This document shows, piece after piece, positions 39,200 through 49,206 of a DNA stretch of 64,000 bases. The DNA comes from Pyrodictiaceae archaeon (GTDB taxonomy: Archaea > Thermoproteota > Thermoprotei_A > Sulfolobales > Pyrodictiaceae), in assembly GCA_027046265.1 (NCBI GenBank), contig JALTZF010000098.1, positions 9,792-73,791 on the forward strand, in the 5' to 3' direction. The number at the start of each line of letters is the position of its first letter. The stretch's first letter is position 1. The position numbers were made by a program, and so were the translations under genes. The notes beneath the pieces were generated by a model. That model was given only the letters and a program-made list of their open reading frames with translations. It did not search any database and had not been told where the DNA came from.

Positions 39200-39849
39200 G
39201 CGTAGAGGGAGAGCCTGCGTACGTCGGTGCTGAAGCTATACTCTATGTTGTAGACTGGTTCGGGGTTAGAGCCATAGCTAAGTATAGACCCCCTAAGCCC
39301 TACAGACACAAAGTCATAGATGAGGATTTGCGCACAAGGAGAACGATAGTAGAGGCAAAAGCGCTGCATACAGCTCGCAGCATAGGTGTACCCGCTCCTG
39401 AACTATACTTTGTTGATCCTATCTCAAAGATAATAGTCATGGAATATATTGAGGGGGTAAAGCTAGCTGATATCATTGAATCTAACTTGCTTGAAGCACG
39501 AAAATACGCAAAAACTCTTGGAGTGTACACTGCACGCATGCATAGCAGCGAATTAGCTCATGGCGATCTCACGACAAGCAATGTATTAGTCACAAGTAAC
39601 AAGCAATTATTCATAATAGACTTTGGATTATCTAGCCTTAAAGCCTCTGAGCGCGATAAGGCTGTGGACTTGCACTTATTTATTAGGAGTCTAGAGTCTA
39701 CACATCCTGAGCACATTGAAGTCATGGTTGAAGCTTTCCTAGAAGGGTATTCTACTATACTAGGGCGAAGTGAAGCAGACAAGCTTATGAGGATTGTAAG
39801 GGAGATCAGGCTTATGGGTAGATACCATGAAGAGAGGAGAAGAAAGTAG
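39163..39849 (+). CDS. bud32: KEOPS kinase Bud32
   Basis: GAEAILYVVDWFGVRAIAKYRPPKPYRHKVIDEDLR..EYIEGVKLAD..HGDLTTSNVLV..IIDFGLS. Confidence 0.95.
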   Translation: METGQRRSTLEIGVEGEPAYVGAEAILYVVDWFGVRAIAKYRPPKPYRHKVIDEDLRTRRTIVEAKALHTARSIGVPAPELYFVDPISKIIVMEYIEGVKLADIIESNLLEARKYAKTLGVYTARMHSSELAHGDLTTSNVLVTSNKQLFIIDFGLSSLKASERDKAVDLHLFIRSLESTHPEHIEVMVEAFLEGYSTILGRSEADKLMRIVREIRLMGRYHEERRRK

Positions 39850-40405
39850 GGTCATTCTGTTCGCAACACAGAATATGAATAAAGTAGAGGAGCTACGCGC
39901 TGTACTTGAATCATGTGGGTATAGTGTTGAGCCCATTGATACCCCGAAGGTGGAGATCCAGAGTTCTAGTCTTGAGACCATAGCAGCTTATGCAGCCATA
40001 ATCGCGTACAACCACCTCGGTAAACCAGTAGTTGTTGAAGATGCCGGCTTGTTTATAGATGCTCTTAGGGGATTTCCAGGCCCATATAGTAGCTATGTGT
40101 ACAAAACCATTGGTGTTCAAGGCATACTACGTCTACTCGAGGGGGTCTCAGAGAGAACAGCCTACTTTAAGTCGGTAATCGCTTATGCTGGTCCATGGGG
40201 TGTTGAACTGTTTATAGGAGTAGTCCGAGGACGGATCGTAGAAGAGGCGAGAGGGAGTCAAGGTTTCGGGTTTGACCCCATCTTCGTTCCTGAGGGTTCA
40301 AATAAGACTTTTGCTGAGATGAGTATAGAAGAGAAAAATCGTTACTCGCATAGGGCCCGTGCAGCTTCTAAGTTCTGCGAATGGCTCACAGAGAGAACAC
40401 TGTAG
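39827..40405 (+). CDS. XTP/dITP diphosphatase (RdgB/HAM1 family)
   Basis: VILFATQNMNKVEELRAVLESCGY..VVEDAGLFIDALRGFPGPYSSYVYKTIG. Confidence 0.94.
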   Translation: MKRGEESRVILFATQNMNKVEELRAVLESCGYSVEPIDTPKVEIQSSSLETIAAYAAIIAYNHLGKPVVVEDAGLFIDALRGFPGPYSSYVYKTIGVQGILRLLEGVSERTAYFKSVIAYAGPWGVELFIGVVRGRIVEEARGSQGFGFDPIFVPEGSNKTFAEMSIEEKNRYSHRARAASKFCEWLTERTL

Positions 40406-40427
40406 CTTAAGAGTTTATAAGGAGGAG

Positions 40428-40510
40428 AAAACCAAGGGGAGGGTGGGGTTCAAGAGCCCCGGGAGTAGGGGCTCCCCGGGCTCCTGCTCGCCGGGAGAGG
40501 GGTGTGGTTT
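40428..40510 (+). promoter_or_regulatory. Candidate structured GC-rich leader/ncRNA upstream of rps15
   Basis: TATA-like tttataa at about 40413; closing stem aaacca/tggttt ends at the rps15 ATG; internal GC hairpins. Confidence 0.38.
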
Positions 40511-40990
40511 ATGGCTGGTAAGCGCAGAAAGAAGGGTAGATCGCATTCGACACGTCCGGCTAGTCCAACGGTGCCAAAGTGGATACCCTACGATCCAGAG
40601 GAGATAGAGGAAATCATAGTTGACCTCGCTAGAAAAGGTTATGGTCCAAGCATGATAGGAATTGTGCTGAGAGACCAGTTTGGCATACCTCTTGTAAAAC
40701 CAATACTTGGTAAGACCATAACACAAGTACTCAAGGAACGATGTATATCGATGGTTGTACCAGAAGACTTGTTTAGGTTAATAGAGAAAGCTGTGAATCT
40801 ACGGCGCCACCTCGAGGAGCACCCTAAGGACACACATGCAAAGAAAGGTCTTCTAGACCTTGAATCTAAAATTAGGAGAATAGCAGAATACTATAAGAAA
40901 ACAGGCGAGTTACCACCAGACTGGAGGTACAATCCAGAACAAGCTAAACTCATTGTGGCCGGCGGCTTGTACAGAGAGGGGCAATGCTGA
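40511..40990 (+). CDS. rps15: 30S ribosomal protein S15
   Basis: MAGKRRKKGRSHSTRPASPTVPKWIPYDPEEIEEIIVDLARKGYGPSMIGIVLRDQFGIP. Confidence 0.95.
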   Translation: MAGKRRKKGRSHSTRPASPTVPKWIPYDPEEIEEIIVDLARKGYGPSMIGIVLRDQFGIPLVKPILGKTITQVLKERCISMVVPEDLFRLIEKAVNLRRHLEEHPKDTHAKKGLLDLESKIRRIAEYYKKTGELPPDWRYNPEQAKLIVAGGLYREGQC

Positions 40991-41161
40991 TTACAAAGCC
41001 CCGACAAAGTAGTAAGAGATTTTGCGCCAATAGTTTTCCCAGATCTGATATCATTCTTCGATCTATCTATTTCGTAAAGACAAAGACAAATCTAGTGTAA
41101 CATGCCTTCCTATCCTTAAAGCCTGGATGCATCTCTAGAAGTACTTTTCACTCTCCCTATC

Positions 41162-42475
41162 GTGCATTTAAAGCACGGAGGGTATGTTTTGAGCCTCGAT
41201 GAGGCTTTTGCACGCGCTATAACTGAAAAGGAGGCAGCCTTGCTTAGGCCTGCAGCAACACAGATTAGTGCTGCAAGTAAGGAGTATGGCTTCTTTGAAG
41301 TCTATGTTTACCCTGCTCTTGACCCTATAATAGCCTCGTCAATATTATTGTATGTACTTAACAGGTTCAAGATACGTTATAGTGTGTACATAACACCCTT
41401 ACCGCCAAAGGATATTAGTGGCCCAGCAGTGCTCATAGGTTATCCTGCTTCTATAGCATACGAGGTTAACGTTAAGAGGACATCTGTGCTTGTGGGGTAT
41501 GGTGAGCCGCCAACCGGCATTACATCGTTAACTGTTACAGCCTCTAACGATGCAAGTGTGAGCGGACTCATGACAGGGCTTCTCTCGGAATTAACAGTTG
41601 TAGGTCCAGTAGCAGCCTATAGCTTGGTCGCGGGATTTTGGAAGGGGACTAACCGGGGTAAAAAAGGGGAGTTTACTGGTGTTGAGGCTGGCATAATAGA
41701 GGTCTTGAGCCTAGAGAACATTATTGAGGCATTGTTTTCTGTTAAACTTGTACAGTGGCTCTTTGAGCCAACAGAGCATGCTCTAGCATTCACGTGGTTA
41801 CCTTATCTGCCTGGACTCACTGAGGATGTGAGCGCTTCAAAGAAGTTCCTTGAAAGCGACCCGCGCTTAAGTGAACTTAAAGGCAAAACTGTTGAGGAGG
41901 CTTCAGAGGAGGCCATAGCTCTTCTTGGTGAGAAACTTTATGAGCTACTCAAGTCAGAAAGTAGGGTGCCAAGGAGGCCCACAGAAATCATCGGCATGAG
42001 CTACTATAGCCGTAGACTACCAGTTAGAGATCTCCGTGAAGCAGCTAGCGTGCTTGCATGCAGCGCATCAATAAAGGGGCTTGAGCCCCTATTAGGTTTT
42101 GGGCTAGCAGACAAGCTCGTATACTCTGCAGCTTACATGTCATTCCGCTCACAGCAAGCTAGGATACTATCTCAATACATAAAAAGACTGCTAGACGAAG
42201 AGAAGAGACCTACTCGCCGAGTTTCCGGAGTGGAGCTAACAGTGCTCCCCTACACAAATTGCATACTTTGCGCTGAGAAGGAGTTGAGAAGCCTTGGTGT
42301 AGTCAAGCCTGAGTCTCTGGCTGGCTTCCAGTATGACGAAGGGAAATATCTGGTTAGTATGGAGAGTCTAATAGAGCACATTGGTTATGAGAAGCTTGAA
42401 GAACTGATTAATAATAAATGCTTGGACTACGTGAACAATTATCCCTACGGTGTTCTAAATGAGGAGCAGTGCTGA
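41162..42475 (+). CDS. Divergent RecJ/DHH-fold protein lacking catalytic motif (crenarchaeal Cdc45/RecJdbh-like candidate)
   Basis: YVYPALDPIIASSILLYVLNRFKIRYSVYIT (degenerate DxDGxxS region), position after rps15 and before pcc1. Confidence 0.55.
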   Translation: MHLKHGGYVLSLDEAFARAITEKEAALLRPAATQISAASKEYGFFEVYVYPALDPIIASSILLYVLNRFKIRYSVYITPLPPKDISGPAVLIGYPASIAYEVNVKRTSVLVGYGEPPTGITSLTVTASNDASVSGLMTGLLSELTVVGPVAAYSLVAGFWKGTNRGKKGEFTGVEAGIIEVLSLENIIEALFSVKLVQWLFEPTEHALAFTWLPYLPGLTEDVSASKKFLESDPRLSELKGKTVEEASEEAIALLGEKLYELLKSESRVPRRPTEIIGMSYYSRRLPVRDLREAASVLACSASIKGLEPLLGFGLADKLVYSAAYMSFRSQQARILSQYIKRLLDEEKRPTRRVSGVELTVLPYTNCILCAEKELRSLGVVKPESLAGFQYDEGKYLVSMESLIEHIGYEKLEELINNKCLDYVNNYPYGVLNEEQC

Positions 42476-42779
42476 GAATCCACGTATATGGATTAATTTA
42501 AGGATACAAGGGCTAGAGAAGAAGCTAGCCCAAGCAGTCCTTGAAGCTCTTAAGCCCGACAACCTAGCAGCACCTGCATGGCTCAGAATAGAGGAAAGGA
42601 TTGAAGGAAGAGACCTTGTTGTCCATATTGAGACCACGGAGAACACACCTACACGGATTGGGGGTCTCAGGAATACTATTGATGAAATACTGTCATACAC
42701 TTATGCATTACTAAAGACTATAGAGGAGACTGCTAAGGCTTTAAAAGAGGCAGACACCGTGGATAATGTGCGGGAGTAG
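42459..42779 (+). CDS. pcc1: KEOPS subunit Pcc1
   Basis: IEGRDLVVHIETTENTPTRIGGLRNTIDEILSYTYALLKTIEE; 106 aa between RecJ-like and S3ae genes. Confidence 0.78.
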   Translation: MRSSAENPRIWINLRIQGLEKKLAQAVLEALKPDNLAAPAWLRIEERIEGRDLVVHIETTENTPTRIGGLRNTIDEILSYTYALLKTIEETAKALKEADTVDNVRE

Positions 42780-43434
42780 AGTAATGAGTAGGCGGGCACC
42801 ACGTGGTGTTAGAGATAAATGGAGGCTCAAGAAATGGTATGAAGTAATTTCTCCTCCAGTATTCGGCAACGTTGTGTTAGGTACCACGCCAGCTGATGAT
42901 CCAAGAAAGCTCATAGGAAGAGTTATGGAGACAACACTCTACGATATTACTGGCGACTTCTCACTAGTACATGTACACCTCTTCTTCCAGATAATTGACG
43001 TCGATGAAGAGAACTTGAAGGCTTATACACGTTTCAAAGGACACGAACTTGCTAGAGACTATATGAAGAGCCTTATCAGGCGTAAGAGCAGTAAAGTCCA
43101 AGGAATATACAACGTTACAACCAAGGATGGCTATGGGCTCAGGATAACGGGAGTTGTCTTGACAACTTATAGGTGTAAGACTAGTCAGAAGAGAGCAATA
43201 AGGAAGATAATGGGTGAGATAATAACAAAGCGAGCTGCTGAACATACACTCGACGAATTGATAAAGGCTATGCTATTTGGCCAGCTGGCCAATGAGATCT
43301 TTGAACAAGCAAAGAAGATATATCCGCTACGCAAGGTCGAAATATACAAGTCCAAACTACTAACAGTCCCTGGCCCCGATGGAAAGCCACAGTCAGCAGT
43401 TGTGGTTTCACCACTAATGTACGAGGTACGCTGA
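42766..43434 (+). CDS. rps3ae: 30S ribosomal protein S3ae
   Basis: DKWRLKKWYEVISPPVFGNVVLGTTPADDPRKLIGRVMETTLYDITGDFS; start probably ATG 42784. Confidence 0.95.
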   Translation: MCGSRVMSRRAPRGVRDKWRLKKWYEVISPPVFGNVVLGTTPADDPRKLIGRVMETTLYDITGDFSLVHVHLFFQIIDVDEENLKAYTRFKGHELARDYMKSLIRRKSSKVQGIYNVTTKDGYGLRITGVVLTTYRCKTSQKRAIRKIMGEIITKRAAEHTLDELIKAMLFGQLANEIFEQAKKIYPLRKVEIYKSKLLTVPGPDGKPQSAVVVSPLMYEVR

Positions 43435-43574
43435 AAAAGAGGGCAGTACTACCCTTCTTTTCTTCTAACGATTTCTAACTACTCACATTCCACAAGATCC
43501 CTTTAGACGGAATCAGTAGAATCTACGATAAAGTGTATTCTCACCGTTGCACCTAAAAATAGCGGGGTTAGCTA

Positions 43575-44669
43575 ATGCAGAGCAGTCATGAATGTAACTA
43601 TGTACTCGTAAAAACTCCACTAGGCATGGAGAAAGTTGCAGCATCATATATACAAGAACTCGATCCAGAAGCCGAGGTAGAGGTCTCTCCAAGAGGATTC
43701 AAGGGTCTTATCCTAGTGAAGCCGTCAAAGGATAAGCATGAACTTTCAAGAGAGATAGAGAAGAATGTTCTCGAGGCAGAGAAGGTTATCACTGCTGAAG
43801 CTTGCTCCAAAGCTGATCTCGAGGAAATAGCCAAGGTAGCAGCTGAGATTGCCTCAAAGCATATAGCGAGCCACGAATCTTTTGCAGTAAGAACAGTGAG
43901 ACGTGGTAAGCACAGTTTTCGGAGTATTGATGTCAATGTAGTTGTAGGAGACTATGTTAGAAGGGCTACCGGCGCATTTGTCAACCTATCAGAACCCGAT
44001 AAAGTGGTTCAAGTCGAGATCATTGGTGACATAGCACTCATAGCCATTATACCAGGTAGGAAGATATGGAAGAAAATGAGGAAAGGGAAGTATCCTCTAT
44101 ACAAGCTCTTCAAGAGACTCTCAATAGTCCAAATGCCTTACCTAGGACCCCTTGACGCATGTAAGACTATGGGTGTAAGGATAGGTAGAGAAGTACAAAA
44201 CTTCGAGGTAGGCGAGTTAGTCATAGCCCCAATAGGTCTAGTAGACGCATTACAACTCAAGACATTCCTTGATGGAGTGTTTGAGGGTATTGAGTCGAGA
44301 TATGAAATACAGAAACGAAGCTATGGACGTAATGTGTGGCGTGTACCAGTTAATATACAGGATCTATACCAGCTAGTAAGGTCGAGAATGGATGAAGCCA
44401 TAATAGTCTTTGAGCCTGAAGGCGAGCCTGCCTCGCGTATGAAGAGAGAATTCTTGGAGATATTGCGAAAAGGGAAGCGTGTAAACTTACTGTTTGGCGC
44501 ACGTGAGGGAATACCCGAGGGTGTATATAGGTTTGCAGATCTTGTACTTGACATAGCACCTGGTATAACGTTATCAACAGAGTACGCAGCAGCTGCTGCG
44601 TTATCGGCTTTAGGCATGTTGTTGCATGATGACCTAGCTAGGGAACTAGCTCAAGACGAAGATAAATAG
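43575..44669 (+). CDS. THUMP-domain + SPOUT-like RNA methyltransferase/RNA-binding protein
   Basis: N-terminal THUMP-like domain; VSPRGFKGLILV; C-terminal DLVLDIAPGITLSTEYAAAAALSALGMLLHDDL. Confidence 0.72.
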   Translation: MQSSHECNYVLVKTPLGMEKVAASYIQELDPEAEVEVSPRGFKGLILVKPSKDKHELSREIEKNVLEAEKVITAEACSKADLEEIAKVAAEIASKHIASHESFAVRTVRRGKHSFRSIDVNVVVGDYVRRATGAFVNLSEPDKVVQVEIIGDIALIAIIPGRKIWKKMRKGKYPLYKLFKRLSIVQMPYLGPLDACKTMGVRIGREVQNFEVGELVIAPIGLVDALQLKTFLDGVFEGIESRYEIQKRSYGRNVWRVPVNIQDLYQLVRSRMDEAIIVFEPEGEPASRMKREFLEILRKGKRVNLLFGAREGIPEGVYRFADLVLDIAPGITLSTEYAAAAALSALGMLLHDDLARELAQDEDK

Positions 44670-44708
44670 GAGGAGAACTCCATAATGATTTAGCGAGTTT
44701 TTAATATT

Positions 44709-45275
44709 CTATAATACTCCTATCTTTCTAAGCTCCATGTCTATGAACTTCGATATGAATGGATCTCTACGGCCTAATTCCTTTAATAACCTAAAGAGCC
44801 TCTGGCGTGGGTCTGGGCGGCGAGGTGGTAAATGTCTCCTCCTTGGTATCATGGGTTTGGAAGGCGCAACATACTCTTTTATGTCATTATACAGAGATTC
44901 ACGTGCCTCTCTTGACATGGCAGGCTCAAAGAACTGTATGTTGGCCTTCTCCAGAATAGATCTAACATAGCCAACGGTGTCTTCAATTGTTTTGCTTAGT
45001 TCCTCCATTGTTGCACGCAAAAAATCATCGGCTTCATCTCCGAGCTTCTTCCGGGCTAGTTCTATGAAGGTGTTGGCGAGTATTCCTGCGAGTAAGCTAG
45101 ATATCCTACGTACTTCACCCAGCCCAGAATTTATGGGTTTAAGTGGAGTATATATGGCGTCTACTGAGGCAAGAAGCTTCGTAGCACAAATACTAGGGTT
45201 CTTTTCGTCTATGCATGATTCAATTTCTTTAAAGCTAGCTAATATTATTGACTCCATTATTGTTCTCCACGCCAT
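44709..45275 (-). CDS. Hypothetical helical protein
   Basis: 188-aa ORF, no recognised motif. Confidence 0.55.
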   Translation of the reverse strand: MAWRTIMESIILASFKEIESCIDEKNPSICATKLLASVDAIYTPLKPINSGLGEVRRISSLLAGILANTFIELARKKLGDEADDFLRATMEELSKTIEDTVGYVRSILEKANIQFFEPAMSREARESLYNDIKEYVAPSKPMIPRRRHLPPRRPDPRQRLFRLLKELGRRDPFISKFIDMELRKIGVL

Positions 45276-45537
45276 AGTGTATCAGTCCTCTATACTGTTT
45301 GCAAGACTCTTCACCACTAGCTTAGCACTATGTGCCATAAGGTTTGGCCTAAGCTAAATGTGTCCGGACTGTTATCAGCGTTTGCAGCGAATTAAAAACT
45401 ATAACGTTGTTATGAGAGAAGTAGTTAATAGCTGAAGCTTTATTGAGCTTAGGTATGTAGGAGAGATCTAGACTGTTTCTTGGATACTGTTAATATCTTA
45501 CTATAATAAGAACAAGAAGTGCATAGAGGTGGTATGA

Positions 45538-46203
45538 GTGTGGTATAGGATATTAGTTGTGTCTGACATACATGGTGCTATTTCTAATGTGAGGGCACTT
45601 AGGGGTGTAGAGTTTGACTTGGCTGTTATTGCTGGAGATTTAGCAGATGGCAATATAGATAAGGCTATTAGCATACTTGACGAGTTCATAAGGCAGAGTA
45701 GTAATATTGTATGGATACCTGGAAATACTGATGATCCCAGGCTATTGGATCTGAAAGGGATCGGAATGAATATTCATGGAAAGCTCGTGAGTATCGATGA
45801 GTTCCTCTTTGTTGGCGTAGGAGGTTCACTCCACACACCCTTCAATACGCCTATAGAGTACAGTGAAGAAGAATTAGTAAGAGTACTGTATCAAGGTCTT
45901 AAAGATTATGAAAGAAAATCTAGTAGTGATAGACTGATCATAGTATCTCATACTCCACCCTATATGAGTGGGCTAGATAGGATAAGAGGAGGGACATATG
46001 TTGGCAGTAAAGCATTGCGTAAAATCTTAGCAGAGTATAAACCGTTACTATTAGCCACCGGCCACATACACGAATCATGGGGCACATCTTCTGTAGAAAG
46101 TGTTCTAAGCGTTAATCCTGGACCCCTAGCCTCTAGGCGCTATAGCCTAATTGAAGTAGATAGGGACAGTGAGGTAGTACGCGTAAGACTCTATAAAGTC
46201 TAG
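45538..46203 (+). CDS. Calcineurin-like metallophosphoesterase
   Basis: ILVVSDIHGAISN..VIAGDLADG..WIPGNTDDP..VSHTPPYM..ATGHIHE. Confidence 0.93.
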   Translation: MWYRILVVSDIHGAISNVRALRGVEFDLAVIAGDLADGNIDKAISILDEFIRQSSNIVWIPGNTDDPRLLDLKGIGMNIHGKLVSIDEFLFVGVGGSLHTPFNTPIEYSEEELVRVLYQGLKDYERKSSSDRLIIVSHTPPYMSGLDRIRGGTYVGSKALRKILAEYKPLLLATGHIHESWGTSSVESVLSVNPGPLASRRYSLIEVDRDSEVVRVRLYKV

Positions 46204-46379
46204 CTACGAGCCTCGGTAATCCTAGCCTATCCCCATGATCAAGGAGCTTTCTGTAGACGAAGAGCGCTATCCTCATTGACCCTATTCTCGCATTTAATGT
46301 CTGCATTTCTTTATAGCTTATGCTGACGATTAATTAATTTAAGCCGTGTGTGCGCCAGTTAGCTTCGGGGTGAGGTTAA

Positions 46380-46628
46380 GTGTCAACATCAGGCCTTAAG
46401 GGAATTAATGCTGTAGGACATAAAGGCTGGGTTAGTAGGAAGTGTCGCATCTGTGCAACAAAGCTAGACACGACCATCGATATAGTCTATGTATGTCAGA
46501 ACTGTAAGGATAAGTACGATGCGTATTTTTGTACAGCTGATGCACGCCGATTGCATTACAAATGTCCATTCTGTGGGCGTGAGCTAGAGCTTTTAACACC
46601 CTGGGTCGTTGAACAGAGACGACGATAA
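46380..46628 (+). CDS. Small zinc-ribbon protein
   Basis: CRICATKLD...CQNCKDKYDAYFC..YKCPFCGRELEL. Confidence 0.8.
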   Translation: MSTSGLKGINAVGHKGWVSRKCRICATKLDTTIDIVYVCQNCKDKYDAYFCTADARRLHYKCPFCGRELELLTPWVVEQRRR

Positions 46629-46788
46629 GTCTAACAGCTTAACTAGATCATTGCTTAAGGAAAGTCGCGCTCTCTGTTTCGGAGAGTAAAGCGTATCATA
46701 GAATAACATATTAGTTTTTACCTAACCCTGATAATTATCAACTATTGATAGTCAATACTGCAGTAGTTATTGTTAAGGGTGACCCTTT

Positions 46789-47289
46789 TTGGTCAACAAC
46801 ATGCCCCAAAGAATAAGCGTTAAAGAGCTTGATGTTGTAGAGGCCCCTTTGAATGTTAGAGAATACTGGTTTGAAGGGTTTCGAAGAGTCGTAGTTGTCC
46901 CTGATAAGAATGATTGTATGCTTTTCTCTGTAGATGTTCACAAAGTATATAGTAGCCTAGATGAGATAGATTTTAATATTGCTTCAAAGATAGAAGACAA
47001 TGGTGTATGTATAATATACTACACTATACCAGTTGAGACTGCTCCAAGATTCCAAAATAAGAAAGCTGAGTGGGCAGAGCTAGTTGTGGTTAAAGCTACA
47101 GATAAGCGTGTTGAGGCCAGTGACGTGCGTTTATATTATTGTGATATTAATGGGTTTCCTAATAAGGATGAAGTTTATGAATTGTACCGGGCAATTGTAA
47201 AACTAATAGAGAAGAGGGATCCTGACGAGAACCCATTAAAAGCCCCAGAAATCGTTAGAAGAATCTATAAGAGTAGAGGGATCTTATAG
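46789..47289 (+). CDS. Hypothetical protein
   Basis: 166-aa ORF, no recognised motif. Confidence 0.55.
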   Translation: MVNNMPQRISVKELDVVEAPLNVREYWFEGFRRVVVVPDKNDCMLFSVDVHKVYSSLDEIDFNIASKIEDNGVCIIYYTIPVETAPRFQNKKAEWAELVVVKATDKRVEASDVRLYYCDINGFPNKDEVYELYRAIVKLIEKRDPDENPLKAPEIVRRIYKSRGIL

Positions 47290-47385
47290 TACTCCTAGAT
47301 CTTTGTCTTACTCTTTGTAATGTCTAAGGCCACAGGCCTAATAGAGGGATGTTGTAAAATAATTACATATAGGGAGAGTAGAATC

Positions 47386-49206
47386 ATGCCTATGCCTTTC
47401 TCGGTTATAGCTGAGGCCTTTGAGAAACTTGAGCGTGTTACAGCACGAACACAGATGCTACTATATCTTGTTGAATTATTCAAGAAGACGCCGGCAGAAG
47501 TTGTGGACAAGGTTATATACATTCTTCAAGGTAAGCTGTGGCCAGATTGGAAAGGCTTACCGGAGCTGGGCGTTGGCGAGAAACTATTGATAAAAGCAGC
47601 ATCAATAGCTCTTCATACATCCGAACATTATCTCGAACGTCTCGCCAAAAAAGTTGGTGACATAGGAAAAGCAATTGAGATAGTAAAAAGCGAACAGTTG
47701 AAGAAGACTGGAGGCCGTGCACCCGGTCTCTTAGCTTTTATGTCTAAACCTGGGCCAACAGGAGAGAGCACACTCACTGTTGAAAGAGTCTATGAGACTT
47801 TGGCAAAGATAGCAATGGCTCAAGGAGAGGGGAGCCGTGATATAAAACTCAAGCTTCTAGCAGGCCTTCTAGCTGAAGCTTCACCTAAGGAGGCAAAGTA
47901 CATTGCAAGATTTGTTGAGGGGCGACTGCGTCTAGGTGTGGGCGACGCCACGATAATGGAAGCCCTAGCAGTTGTTTATGCTGGGAGTGCAGCTATGAGA
48001 AGCATTATAGAGAGAGCCTACAATCTACGTGCAGACCTGGGCACGATAGCAAAGATTGTAGCTATACAAGGGGTTGAAGCCCTAAAGAATATCAAGCCCG
48101 AAGTAGGGATGCCCATACGGCCCATGCTAGCAGAAAGACTAAGCGATCCCTCAGAGATACTGAAGAAGCTTGGGGGAAAAGCACTTATAGAATATAAGTA
48201 TGATGGTGAAAGAGCACAAATACACAAGAAAGGAGACAAAATATGGATATTCTCGAGAAGGCTAGAGAACATTACACACATGTACCCCGATGTAGTCAAG
48301 ATGGCTCTTGAGAGCATTAAAGCTGAAGAGGCTATAATAGAAGGTGAAATAGTAGCCATTGATCCCGAAACGGGTGAACTCAGGCCATTCCAGGTCTTAA
48401 TGCGGCGTAGGAGAAAGCATGACGTGCATGTAGCAATGGAAGAAATACCGGTTGCTGTCTACTTATTTGATACAGTGTACGTTAACGGTGAAGACTTAAC
48501 ACTAAAACCTTTACTGTATCGTAGAGAGAAACTTGCATCAATAATAAATGAGAATGATACATGGCAATTAGCTAAAGGGACTATAGTCAGTGATGTTGAA
48601 GCATTAGAGAAGTTCTTCCTGCAAGCAATAGAGGACGGAGCAGAAGGAATAATGGCTAAAGCTATCCACGATAAGAGCATTTACCAGGCGGGTGCGCGGG
48701 GCTGGCTATGGATAAAGTATAAGCGTGATTACAAGTCAGAAATGGCTGACACCGTTGACCTTGTCGTTATTGGCGCATTCTATGGAAAGGGACGAAGAGG
48801 AGGAAAGTTTGGTACACTACTCATGGCTGCATACGATCCCGAGTCAGACACGTTTAAGAGTGTATGCAAAGTAGGAAGCGGTTTTACTGATGAGGATCTA
48901 GAGAAGTTACCAGAGATGTTAGCGCCATACATACGAGATACAAAGCCCCCACGAGTCGATAGCACCATGAAGCCGGACGCATGGGTTGAACCAGTATTAG
49001 TAGCAGAGATTATCGGTGCTGAACTCACTCTAAGCCCCGTACACACATGCTGCTATGGATGGGCTAAGAGTGGTGCTGGCATCTCAATACGATTCCCGAG
49101 ATTCATACGTTGGCGTCCAGACAAGTCACCTGAAGACGCAACAACAACAAAGGAACTATATGAAATGTACTTAAGACAGCTCAAGAGACTCGAAGAAGAA
49201 TCATGA
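47386..49206 (+). CDS. lig: ATP-dependent DNA ligase
   Basis: EYKYDGERAQIHKKGDKIWIFSRRLENITHMYPDV; start revised to MPMPFSVIAEAFEKLE. Confidence 0.96.
   Translation: MPMPFSVIAEAFEKLERVTARTQMLLYLVELFKKTPAEVVDKVIYILQGKLWPDWKGLPELGVGEKLLIKAASIALHTSEHYLERLAKKVGDIGKAIEIVKSEQLKKTGGRAPGLLAFMSKPGPTGESTLTVERVYETLAKIAMAQGEGSRDIKLKLLAGLLAEASPKEAKYIARFVEGRLRLGVGDATIMEALAVVYAGSAAMRSIIERAYNLRADLGTIAKIVAIQGVEALKNIKPEVGMPIRPMLAERLSDPSEILKKLGGKALIEYKYDGERAQIHKKGDKIWIFSRRLENITHMYPDVVKMALESIKAEEAIIEGEIVAIDPETGELRPFQVLMRRRRKHDVHVAMEEIPVAVYLFDTVYVNGEDLTLKPLLYRREKLASIINENDTWQLAKGTIVSDVEALEKFFLQAIEDGAEGIMAKAIHDKSIYQAGARGWLWIKYKRDYKSEMADTVDLVVIGAFYGKGRRGGKFGTLLMAAYDPESDTFKSVCKVGSGFTDEDLEKLPEMLAPYIRDTKPPRVDSTMKPDAWVEPVLVAEIIGAELTLSPVHTCCYGWAKSGAGISIRFPRFIRWRPDKSPEDATTTKELYEMYLRQLKRLEEES

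Noticed and set aside
46650-46700. ttaaggaaagtcgcgctctctgtttcggagag resembling RNase P CR-I (gaggaaagtcc) followed by a hairpin
   Set aside because: Intergenic gap of only about 170 bp, no CR-IV/V ACAGAA partner seen; too little for an RNase P RNA. Could be re-tested with Infernal.
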